A stretch of DNA of 21,191 nt from JBDRAU01 sp043823315 (GCA_043823315.1 JBDRAU010000044.1:1-21191), one strand, 5' to 3'; numbered from the stretch's first letter, positions 9,212 through 13,846 are shown. The notes: generated by a model not told the origin, from the letters alone. Numbers and translations are program-made.

Positions 9212-9254
9212 GCTTAGGAATTTTGCAGTTCCGCCCTGCAAAAGCTCTCGCGAA
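9212..9254 (-). repeat. Dispersed repeat, inverted copy of 6908-6949
   Basis: Read on the minus strand this matches 6908-6949 on the plus strand closely. Shared blocks are GCGAGAGCTTTTGC and GCAAAATTCCTAAGC, separated by a few variable bases. It lies in the 5' untranslated region of the Ig-like membrane protein gene. Together the two copies bracket the two-gene unit 7103-9170 in inverted orientation. Confidence 0.6.
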
Positions 9255-9278
9255 TCCCCAAAAACCGCATATATTTTG

Positions 9279-9317
9279 AAAAAAAATGGCCCCAATAGAA
9301 TCCATCTGTGGGGCCAT
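9279..9317 (-). terminator. Early intrinsic terminator in the leader of the Ig-like membrane protein gene
   Basis: On the minus strand a 9-bp stem, ATGGCCCCA (reverse complement TGGGGCCAT), at 9286-9294 and 9309-9317, is followed by a run of seven or more T residues (9279-9285). It sits about 110 bp before the start codon and about 20-50 nt after the predicted transcription start. It would produce a short RNA of about 55 nt or act as an attenuator. Confidence 0.55.
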
Positions 9318-9341
9318 AGCCGATGCCATAGCTTCGCGCTT

Positions 9342-9369
9342 AATGTAACAAAGAGGTTTTTTTTGTCAA
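9342..9369 (-). promoter_or_regulatory. Promoter upstream of the Ig-like membrane protein gene
   Basis: TTGACA (9364-9369), a 16-bp spacer and TACATT (9342-9347) on the minus strand. The expected start is near 9335, just before the terminator hairpin at 9279-9317. Confidence 0.55.
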
Positions 9370-9442
9370 GCCCAATTTTATTTACTTATTTTACTTGCTT
9401 CACAAGCTAAAGCTTGAGTTTCCGGGCTGTTTCGGAGCCCAC

Positions 9443-9462
9443 CCTGCCTGCCGGCACGCAGG
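9443..9462. repeat. CCTGCCTGCCGG palindrome, copy 1 (one mismatch)
   Basis: Twenty-base palindrome of the CCTGCCTGCCGGCAGGCAGG type with one change (AGGC to ACGC). Related copies are at 9752-9771 and 12858-12877. Confidence 0.6.
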
Positions 9463-9751
9463 GATTTATCGTGTTAAAACAAGCTCCCTCCTTCGCTCTT
9501 CGAGCTACGGCAGGGCAAGAAAGCTTGGACTCCCAGTACCGTAGGCCACACTTTAGTGTGTTTAAAACAAGCTGAAGCTTGGACTCCAGATACCGGAGAC
9601 CACGATTTATCGTGCTATCGTAAAACAGGTTAAAACCTGTGCTCCAGAGGGAAGGAGATTACACTTTAGTGTGTTTAAAAAAGATCCCTCCTTCGCTCTT
9701 CGAGCTACGGCAGGGCAAGAAAGCTTGGGCTCCAAGGATAGTTCTCGACCA

Positions 9752-9771
9752 CCTGCCTGCCGGCAGGCAGG
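9752..9771. repeat. CCTGCCTGCCGG palindrome, copy 2 (perfect)
   Basis: A perfect 20-base palindrome. Its chance translation reads PACRQAG or LPAGRQ, short peptides I recall from many spurious predictions in candidate-phyla-radiation genomes. That recollection supports the taxonomic guess but was not checked here. Confidence 0.65.
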
Positions 9772-9895
9772 GCTCGAACAATATTCTATATTCATCTTCG
9801 AGCGAGTAAACGAGTCGAGAAGTTCCAAAAGCCGGAGACCACACTTTAGTGTGTAGTAAAAAAACCCAACGCATCAATGAACTTTTTGCATACCC

Positions 9896-9938
9896 AAAAA
9901 GAATACGGGATCCTCAATCAGGATCCCGTATTCTTTTT
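9896..9938 (-). terminator. Bidirectional terminator after the CAP protein gene
   Basis: A perfect 19-bp stem (AAAAAGAATACGGGATCCT and its reverse complement) around the loop CAATC. The A/T ends provide a T-tract on either strand. It lies about 45 bp past the stop codon of the CAP-domain gene and isolates that gene from the repeat array. Confidence 0.9.
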
Positions 9939-9982
9939 GAAAACTTATAACTAATTCTCCGCTTCATTTCCCCTCCTTATTT

Positions 9983-10489
9983 TTATTTTGAAGCAAACAA
10001 TTGGACAAAAACTATAGTGTTTTTTCCATCGAGTACTCCTTCCTTCTGTACCAAGGCATAATCTTCATATTTATCAGACACAATATTCTTTAAATGGGAT
10101 GGGCTATTTTTCCAACCTTCAAAAGCATCATTGATATTGTCAAAATCAACCGCTAAGTTTTCACCGGCATATTTATAAGAGTAACCTTCAGTTAAAATAA
10201 AGTTCCAAGCCTTAGTTCCATCAGGTGCGGTATGAGCAAAATAATCTTTATTAAAAATATCTACAGCTTTACCAAGAGCAGCTTTTTCAAGATCATTGTT
10301 CCAATCAAGAGGTTTTAAACCAGAGAGCTTTCTTTCATCATTAACTAAGTCAAGAGAATAATTAGAATCAGCCGAAAGAACTGTCTGGTTCGTAGGACTA
10401 ATCCTATATTTATAAACTATTAAAGTTGACGCAAGAACAACATAGACTGAAAACGCGGCGATAAGTGCAACCTTGGCTGTTTTGTTCAT
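9983..10489 (-). CDS. Membrane-anchored CAP/SCP-domain protein (YkwD-like)
   Basis: 168 residues: an N-terminal membrane helix or uncleaved signal (about 6-28), then one CAP domain (about 44-166). Family landmarks are visible: the N-x-x-R-type helix start (VNDERKLSGL), FAHTAPDGTKAWNF with His86, YAGENLA with Glu110, and WKNSPSHLKNI with His132. These two His and one Glu residues form the usual CAP cavity. Bacterial CAP proteins act outside the cell, but their biochemical role is mostly unknown. The start at 10489 follows an AGGAGG site by 4 nt. The gene stands alone between its own consensus promoter and a strong terminator. Confidence 0.9.
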   Translation of the reverse strand: MNKTAKVALIAAFSVYVVLASTLIVYKYRISPTNQTVLSADSNYSLDLVNDERKLSGLKPLDWNNDLEKAALGKAVDIFNKDYFAHTAPDGTKAWNFILTEGYSYKYAGENLAVDFDNINDAFEGWKNSPSHLKNIVSDKYEDYALVQKEGVLDGKNTIVFVQLFASK

Positions 10490-10515
10490 TTCCCCTCCTA
10501 CTTGACGTTCGTAAT

Positions 10516-10526
10516 GTTACTGTAAC
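10516..10526. promoter_or_regulatory. Possible operator at the CAP gene transcription start
   Basis: GTTAC-T-GTAAC is a perfect 5-bp inverted repeat starting 2 bp downstream of the -10 box, covering the predicted +1. A repressor bound here would block initiation. The regulator is not identified. Confidence 0.4.
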
Positions 10527-10527
10527 T

Positions 10528-10556
10528 ATTATATAACATTATTTTGCGTTTGTCAA
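10528..10556 (-). promoter_or_regulatory. Perfect consensus sigma-70 promoter of the CAP gene
   Basis: TTGACA (10551-10556), exactly 17 bp, then TATAAT (10528-10533) on the minus strand. The expected start near 10521 leaves a leader of about 32 nt with the AGGAGG ribosome site. Confidence 0.85.
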
Positions 10557-10698
10557 GGGATGTACTCATCCCGCAGACCCCTGCCGACAGTGCTTTTGCA
10601 AATGACCTTGTCATCCTGAGCGAGTGCGGCGAGTCGAAGGATCTCTGGCGAATGCCAGTTTCTTATGTTTTGCAGAAAACAGTTCTGGCGGGGTCAAG
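10557..10698. repeat. Promoter-abutting hairpin element, copy A
   Basis: It begins directly next to the -35 box with hairpin GGGATG-TACT-CATCCC (10557-10572), then GCAGACCCC, and ends GGGGTCAAG (10690-10698). The inner arms (GACCCC...CTTTTGCAAA against its imperfect complement) pair with each other. The loop carries a GTCATCCTGAGCGAG...CGAGTCGAAGGATCT repeat (about 10610-10643). The same plan recurs at 13748-13846. Confidence 0.6.
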
Positions 10699-10792
10699 GC
10701 TTCGAGGATTATACTAGCACTTTCTAAAATTGTAGCTTCGTTTGTATAACGCGAACAAGGGTCACGACCGTGAGTTTAAAGCGACAAAACTA

Positions 10793-10821
10793 TTGACAAT
10801 CGGAGGGTTTTTTGGTATCAT
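10793..10821 (+). promoter_or_regulatory. Promoter of the structured RNA
   Basis: TTGACA (10793-10798), a 17-bp spacer, then TATCAT (10816-10821). The expected start is near 10828. There is no start codon with an open frame of useful length on this strand before the terminator. Confidence 0.75.
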
Positions 10822-10827
10822 TTTCAT

Positions 10828-11030
10828 GCTGGCTGGTAAGGTACCTCTTCGGTACACCTCCCCGCCCAAAGAGGCATAATATCGGGGTGTACACGGACCT
10901 GCAGAATGTCGCTGCCGAAAGGAATAAAGGAATCCAGCTTCCTCCAAGTAGGTCACATCGACCTGATACGTCAGGTCGATCGTGAAAACTCCACGGCCAC
11001 CTGCTTGCAGGTGGCCGTGTTCATTTTTAT
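10828..11030 (+). ncRNA. Structured non-coding RNA of unknown class (about 200 nt)
   Basis: The region has a strong promoter at its left end and a strong terminator at its right end, with no credible protein between. Stable elements are visible: a hairpin with arms GTACACC (10852-10858) and GGTGTAC (10886-10892), extended by CCG/CGG; an alternative small hairpin GTACC-TCTTC-GGTAC (10841-10855) that uses some of the same bases; AGGAA/TTCCT (about 10928-10943); and a perfect 10-bp hairpin ATCGACCTGA-TACG-TCAGGTCGAT (10957-10980). I did not find the marks of tmRNA, RNase P RNA or the SRP RNA GGAAG..GCAGCC loop. A 6S-like RNA is possible but its closing stem is not evident. A minus-strand frame at 10762-10956 is judged spurious. 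Confidence 0.55.
10992..11030 (+). terminator. Terminator of the structured RNA
   Basis: A 12-bp perfect GC-rich stem, CACGGCCACCTG / CAGGTGGCCGTG (10992-11019), with loop CTTG is followed by TTCATTTTTAT. The U-tract is on the plus strand, which supports the direction of the RNA. Confidence 0.85.
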
Positions 11031-11096
11031 AAAAAAATAACCCAAAAACGAGCTTATTTCATAATTTGGCTTGCCAACCGTAGCCTTGGCGAAGGG

Positions 11097-11171
11097 TGGT
11101 CGGCCTGGATGGAATCGAACCATCTACATACGCCTTATAAGAGCGTCGCTCTACCAATGAGCTACAGGCCG
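11097..11171 (-). tRNA. tRNA-Ile with anticodon UAU (reads AUA), CCA encoded
   Basis: A full cloverleaf can be drawn. The acceptor stem CGGCCTG/CAGGCCG is perfect, with discriminator A73 (11100) and encoded CCA (11099-11097). The D arm is GCTC/GAGC and the anticodon stem ACGCT/GGCGT around the 7-nt loop CTTATAA. The variable loop is ATGTA and the T arm GATGG-TTCGATT-CCATC. With T33 fixed, positions 34-36 are TAT. U12-A23, A37, A38 and A73 fit isoleucine identity. Most bacteria instead read AUA with a CAU tRNA modified to lysidine by TilS, so this gene is unusual. Confidence 0.88.
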
Positions 11172-11183
11172 AAATCACTTAAG

Positions 11184-11211
11184 ATTATATCTTAAACCCC
11201 TTGTTTTTCAA
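11184..11211 (-). promoter_or_regulatory. Promoter of tRNA-Ile
   Basis: TTGAAA (11206-11211), a 16-bp spacer and TATAAT (11184-11189) on the minus strand, ending 12 bp before the mature tRNA 5' end. The -35 region overlaps the promoter of the divergent transpeptidase gene, so the two may compete. Confidence 0.65.
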
Positions 11212-11229
11212 GCTGAAAGTCATTATCAT
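11201..11229 (+). promoter_or_regulatory. Possible promoter of the L,D-transpeptidase gene (leaderless)
   Basis: TTGTTT (11201-11206, weak), a 17-bp spacer and TATCAT (11224-11229). The -10 box ends 7 nt before the ATG at 11237, so the mRNA would start at the start codon or within a base of it. Confidence 0.45.
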
Positions 11230-11236
11230 TATAGTA

Positions 11237-12706
11237 ATGAAGGCAGAGATAGAGCAAGAAGGACCAATTTCAAAGCAGCCAAAAAAGCCAATAATCACAA
11301 GTAGCACCAAGAAAAGGAAGTGGCTTTTTTTTGCTATTGCCGTACCTGTTACATTCATCATTTTGGCCTACGGACTCACTACTTATGCGGCTCAATCCCA
11401 TACTCTCCCCTTCGTTAAATATCGCGGGGTAGATATGGGATTAAAAACCTTTCCCGAGATAACAAAGGCAGTTTTAGAGTCTGACAAGATATTGCAGGAA
11501 GAAAAAATCAAGATTAGCTTAGACGGCAAGGATGAAGAAGCCAAGCTTGGGGACTTAGGAATCTCTATTCAATCCAGTAAGACTGCTGATGCAATTTTTA
11601 ATTTCGGCAAAAAATCCCTCTTTGTTTCAATTCCCACCCTATCTTATTTTAAGAATATCTTTACTGGTAAAACCGAAGCTACGGTTGAGGTTCAGAAATC
11701 AAATGAAACAGAAAACAAACTCATGGAGATGTTTGATAATTCAAAAAAAGATCCGGTTGATCCAACTCTTAAAATTGAAAACGGCCAGTTAGTAATTACC
11801 GACGAAGAGCCGGGAAATAAGATCGACGCAAGTGGCTTTCTGGCAAACTTAAAAACTGAAATTAATTCTAGAATAAAGTCTAAAGTCATACTCACAAGAG
11901 TTGATACGAAAAGCAAATTCTACAAAAGCGACTTAGATCCATACAAGCAAAGCATCGATGATCTGATTAACAGAAGGATATATCTTTCCTCTGATTACAA
12001 AACCCTGCGGCTTTCCCAGGAGGACTTGGCCAGTTTCGTAGATTTAGAGAGGACAATTCTAAATCAAAAATTTATGCTTTCCGATCAGGCCATGGAAAAT
12101 TATCTCAACTCTGTTTCTCGATATTTTAATATAAGCGGAAGACACAAAAAAATCTCGACTGTTGATAATGCTGTTTTGGATGAAGGTACAGAAGGGCGAA
12201 TACTCGATATAACAGCCAGTCTCAATAATCTAAAGCAAGCGATAGAAGAAAATACGCAAACTGTAGCTCTTGAAATTACCACTTCGCCGATAGAGGAAGA
12301 GTACATCTCTCCCGGTTATAATCTCGGAAAATACCCTGGAAAATACATCGAGGTCAATTTATCCGACCAGATGCTCTACACCATTGAGGGTGATCGCTTA
12401 CTCGGCTCCTATAAAGTTTCAACCGGAAAGTGGTCAATGCCAACTCCGGAGGGCGAATTTTCAATCAACAACAAAAACGATCGCGCCTACTCTCAAGATT
12501 ATGATCTCTATATGCCATACTGGATGTCCTTTATAGGAAGCGAATATGGCATCCATGAACTTCCAGAGTGGGCAGATGGAACAAAAGAAGGAGAGGCACA
12601 TCTTGGCACACCTGTTTCCCACGGTTGTATTAGATTGGGGCGCGGCTCGTCTTTAGAAGTATACAGCTGGGCAGAGATAGGAACTCCCGTTTATGTTCAT
12701 CGATAA
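11237..12706 (+). CDS. L,D-transpeptidase (YkuD) with N-terminal anchor and peptidoglycan-binding-like region
   Basis: 489 residues from the ATG at 11237. A TTG at 11201 is in frame but lies inside the likely promoter. The order is a Lys-rich cytoplasmic N-terminus, a membrane helix (about 29-50), a long region resembling the PG_binding_4/VanW-associated domain of other transpeptidases (about 60-350), and a YkuD catalytic domain (about 366-489). The active-site block HLGTPVSHGCIRLG carries His462 and the nucleophile Cys464. The enzyme would form 3-3 cross-links in peptidoglycan or attach proteins to it, acting outside the membrane. It is monocistronic and ends at its own terminator. The catalytic assignment is secure; the exact acceptor is unknown. 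Confidence 0.93.
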   Translation: MKAEIEQEGPISKQPKKPIITSSTKKRKWLFFAIAVPVTFIILAYGLTTYAAQSHTLPFVKYRGVDMGLKTFPEITKAVLESDKILQEEKIKISLDGKDEEAKLGDLGISIQSSKTADAIFNFGKKSLFVSIPTLSYFKNIFTGKTEATVEVQKSNETENKLMEMFDNSKKDPVDPTLKIENGQLVITDEEPGNKIDASGFLANLKTEINSRIKSKVILTRVDTKSKFYKSDLDPYKQSIDDLINRRIYLSSDYKTLRLSQEDLASFVDLERTILNQKFMLSDQAMENYLNSVSRYFNISGRHKKISTVDNAVLDEGTEGRILDITASLNNLKQAIEENTQTVALEITTSPIEEEYISPGYNLGKYPGKYIEVNLSDQMLYTIEGDRLLGSYKVSTGKWSMPTPEGEFSINNKNDRAYSQDYDLYMPYWMSFIGSEYGIHELPEWADGTKEGEAHLGTPVSHGCIRLGRGSSLEVYSWAEIGTPVYVHR

Positions 12707-12736
12707 TATATAACTTGTTATATATCTAACGGATAT

Positions 12737-12765
12737 AGAAAAAGACCCACCAGGGGTCCTTTTCT
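12737..12765 (+). terminator. Terminator of the L,D-transpeptidase gene
   Basis: A stem AGAAAAAGACCC / GGGTCCTTTTCT with one internal A-C mismatch lies 31 bp after the stop and is followed by a T-rich tail. An extra perfect hairpin TATATAAC-TT-GTTATATA (12707-12724) begins right after the stop codon. Confidence 0.75.
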
Positions 12766-12779
12766 ACTTTTCACGCATT

Positions 12780-12958
12780 TTGCACTTGTTACAATGTCAT
12801 CCTCGACTCGAATGGAATTCGAGATCGGGGATCCAGAGTTATTGTATAGATTCCCGACCTGCCTGCCGGTAGGCAGGTGTCGGAGCGCCTTACAGGGCTT
12901 CCGACTCCCCACTTCGCCAAGGCTCCGAGGGACAGGCGAGAATGACAAGGAAGTGCAA
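12780..12958. repeat. MITE-like element between convergent genes
   Basis: Outer arms TTGCACTT (12780-12787) and AAGTGCAA (12951-12958) are exact inverted repeats. Inside them are TGTCAT-CCTCG and CGAGA-ATGACA. The body carries the CCTGCCTGCCGGTAGGCAGG palindrome (12858-12877) and a CTTCGCCAAGGCTCCGAGGG block related to the sequence just after the tRNA CCA end. There is no gene inside. Confidence 0.6.
12858..12877. repeat. CCTGCCTGCCGG palindrome, copy 3
   Basis: Same 20-base palindrome as at 9752-9771 with one base changed (C to T in the centre). It is flanked by CCGA and TCGG, which extend the hairpin. It is nested inside the MITE-like element. Confidence 0.6.
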
Positions 12959-12980
12959 ACTGTGTACTTTTACGGCTAAG

Positions 12981-13712
12981 TTATTTTTTTAGCTTTTCAG
13001 ATTTTTTTTCTGACTTTTTGATTGTTAATTTTTTCGATTTCTTCTCCTGGATCTTGGGAACCTTGACTTCCAAAACTCCATCTGTAAATTCAGCCTCAGC
13101 CTTTGAGGAGTCAACGTAGCCAGGCAACGAGACCATTCTGGAAAATGAACCGAACGAACTTTCCATATGATAATAGTCTTCTCGCTTGGTTTCGACTTTG
13201 TGTTTTCGTTCACCTTTTATAACAAGCTTGTCGTTTTCTATTTCAACTTCAACGTCATCTTCTAGAACCCCTGGTAAGTCAGCCTCAACTATTAAATTTT
13301 TTTCTGTTTCTCTGATTGAGACCGAAGGATGAAACACCCCCGCTGCTCGAACATTTGACTCATCGAAGAACTTGTCCATCGTTTCGCGCATCGACATAAT
13401 TTCGCGAAGCGGAGACCACGGCATCAAATCCTTATTCATAACTCCTCCGTTTCCCTCGCCATCAGGCGAATTAGTATTCTTTTCACTTTCTTCGTTATCG
13501 TCACTTTCTTCTGATCTAAAAATGAATTCGACTGGCATTTCGAATAATCTTGATACCCTAAGAGCCAAAGCAACCGACGGAATACATCGTCCGCTCTCAA
13601 GAGAGATAACTGATTGTCTTGATATACCCAATAAGTCCGCTAGATCACCTTGGGTTGTATTTGTTTTTTCGCGATATTTTCGCAAATAACTAGCAATTTC
13701 TTTCCTAACCAT
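12981..13712 (-). CDS. XRE helix-turn-helix regulator fused to Hsp20 small heat shock protein
   Basis: 243 residues from the ATG at 13712; a TTG two codons upstream would overlap the promoter. Residues about 3-62 form an XRE-type HTH (RKYREKTNTTQGDLADLLG, ISRQSVISLESGR, then ALALRVSRLFEMPVEFIF). An acidic Ser/Asn/Glu linker (about 66-90) leads to a complete Hsp20: MPWSPLREIMSMRETMDKFF (about 97-116), an alpha-crystallin domain (about 125-220) with the LPG and GVLEVKVPK signatures, and a Lys-rich tail. XRE domains bind operators as dimers and Hsp20 proteins hold unfolding proteins, so the fusion couples DNA binding to a chaperone. Strikingly, an inverted repeat fills its promoter, and a GGAGGAG site precedes an in-frame ATG at 13439 that would give a free 152-residue Hsp20. 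The gene call is certain; autoregulation is inferred. Confidence 0.93.
   Translation of the reverse strand: MVRKEIASYLRKYREKTNTTQGDLADLLGISRQSVISLESGRCIPSVALALRVSRLFEMPVEFIFRSEESDDNEESEKNTNSPDGEGNGGVMNKDLMPWSPLREIMSMRETMDKFFDESNVRAAGVFHPSVSIRETEKNLIVEADLPGVLEDDVEVEIENDKLVIKGERKHKVETKREDYYHMESSFGSFSRMVSLPGYVDSSKAEAEFTDGVLEVKVPKIQEKKSKKLTIKKSEKKSEKLKK
13439..13452 (-). promoter_or_regulatory. Internal ribosome site and start for a free Hsp20
   Basis: Inside the fusion gene, GGAGGAG stands 2 nt (4 nt from the GGAGG core) before the in-frame ATG ending at coordinate 13439 on the minus strand. The product MNKDLMPWSPLREI... begins exactly as ordinary stand-alone Hsp20 proteins do. The full-length start, by contrast, has no Shine-Dalgarno site. 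Confidence 0.55.
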
Positions 13713-13718
13713 ACCCAA

Positions 13719-13747
13719 ATTGTAAAGTATCCTTTACATTATGTCAA
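13719..13747 (-). promoter_or_regulatory. Leaderless promoter of the HTH-Hsp20 gene
   Basis: TTGACA (13742-13747), exactly 17 bp, then TACAAT (13719-13724) on the minus strand. The -10 box ends 6 nt before the ATG at 13712, so the expected transcription start is the start codon itself. Confidence 0.8.
13721..13738. promoter_or_regulatory. Likely operator of the HTH-Hsp20 gene
   Basis: TGTAAAG-TATC-CTTTACA is a perfect 7-bp inverted repeat with a 4-bp centre. It fills most of the spacer and overlaps the -10 box. Size and symmetry suit an XRE-type dimer, and the only XRE domain in the window is in the gene it controls, so autorepression is the simplest reading. Confidence 0.6.
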
Positions 13748-13846
13748 GAGTCGTACTCGACTCGCAGACCCCGTATCAAAATACGAATCGGAACGAGAAC
13801 GGATAGTTCTATGTGTAGAATTCGAATTTTTGATACTGGGGTCAAG
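13748..13846. repeat. Promoter-abutting hairpin element, copy B
   Basis: Directly next to the -35 box is the hairpin GAGTCG-TACT-CGACTC (13748-13763), then GCAGACCCC. The element ends GGGGTCAAG (13838-13846). The arms GACCCCGTATCAAAA and their imperfect complement near 13825-13843 pair with each other. It shares layout, loop and flanks with 10557-10698, but three of the six stem pairs have changed in a compensated way. Confidence 0.6.

Larger units (their letters stand above)
9407..9860. repeat. Array of nested hairpin repeats
   Basis: No gene is credible here. Hairpins of the form CACAC-TTTA-GTGTG occur at 9547-9560, 9661-9672 (shorter) and 9840-9853, and a version with both stem arms changed, CACGA-TTTA-TCGTG, at 9601-9614. 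They alternate with AAGCT...AGCTTGG(A/G)CTCC hairpins. A 49-bp block (9485-9533) recurs exactly 200 bp later (9685-9733) with one difference; it looks like a second palindromic element inserted in the loop of the AAGCT hairpin, whose uninterrupted form is seen near 9569-9580. Short open frames through this stretch only translate the repeats. Confidence 0.75.

Noticed and set aside
9171..9329. N-terminal extension of the Ig-like membrane protein to 9329
   Set aside because: The extension crosses a terminator hairpin and a dispersed repeat, and would bury the clear signal peptide that begins at 9170.
9407..9860. CRISPR array
   Set aside because: Repeats are palindromic and irregularly spaced with no unique spacers of constant length, and no cas genes are present.
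9607..9877. Three short open frames with PACRQAG or LPAGRW-type peptides
   Set aside because: They translate palindromic repeats in both directions and have no ribosome sites.
10762..10956. 64-codon minus-strand open frame (MTYLEEAGFLYSF...)
   Set aside because: It runs backwards through the structured RNA and its promoter, has no ribosome site and encodes no recognisable domain.
10828..11030. SRP RNA, tmRNA or RNase P RNA
   Set aside because: The conserved SRP loop, the tRNA-like ends of tmRNA and the RNase P core motifs are not visible.
11130..11143. UUA anticodon (ochre suppressor) reading of the tRNA
   Set aside because: Fixing T33 and a 7-nt loop gives TAT at 34-36. The shifted reading breaks the anticodon stem and the conserved U33.
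11201..11236. TTG start of the L,D-transpeptidase at 11201
   Set aside because: It falls in the probable -35/-10 region; the ATG at 11237 gives a normal anchored enzyme.
12981..13718. Two separate overlapping genes (HTH and Hsp20) instead of a fusion
   Set aside because: The frame is continuous with no stop between the domains. The internal start is treated as an extra product, though an assembly error cannot be excluded from sequence alone.
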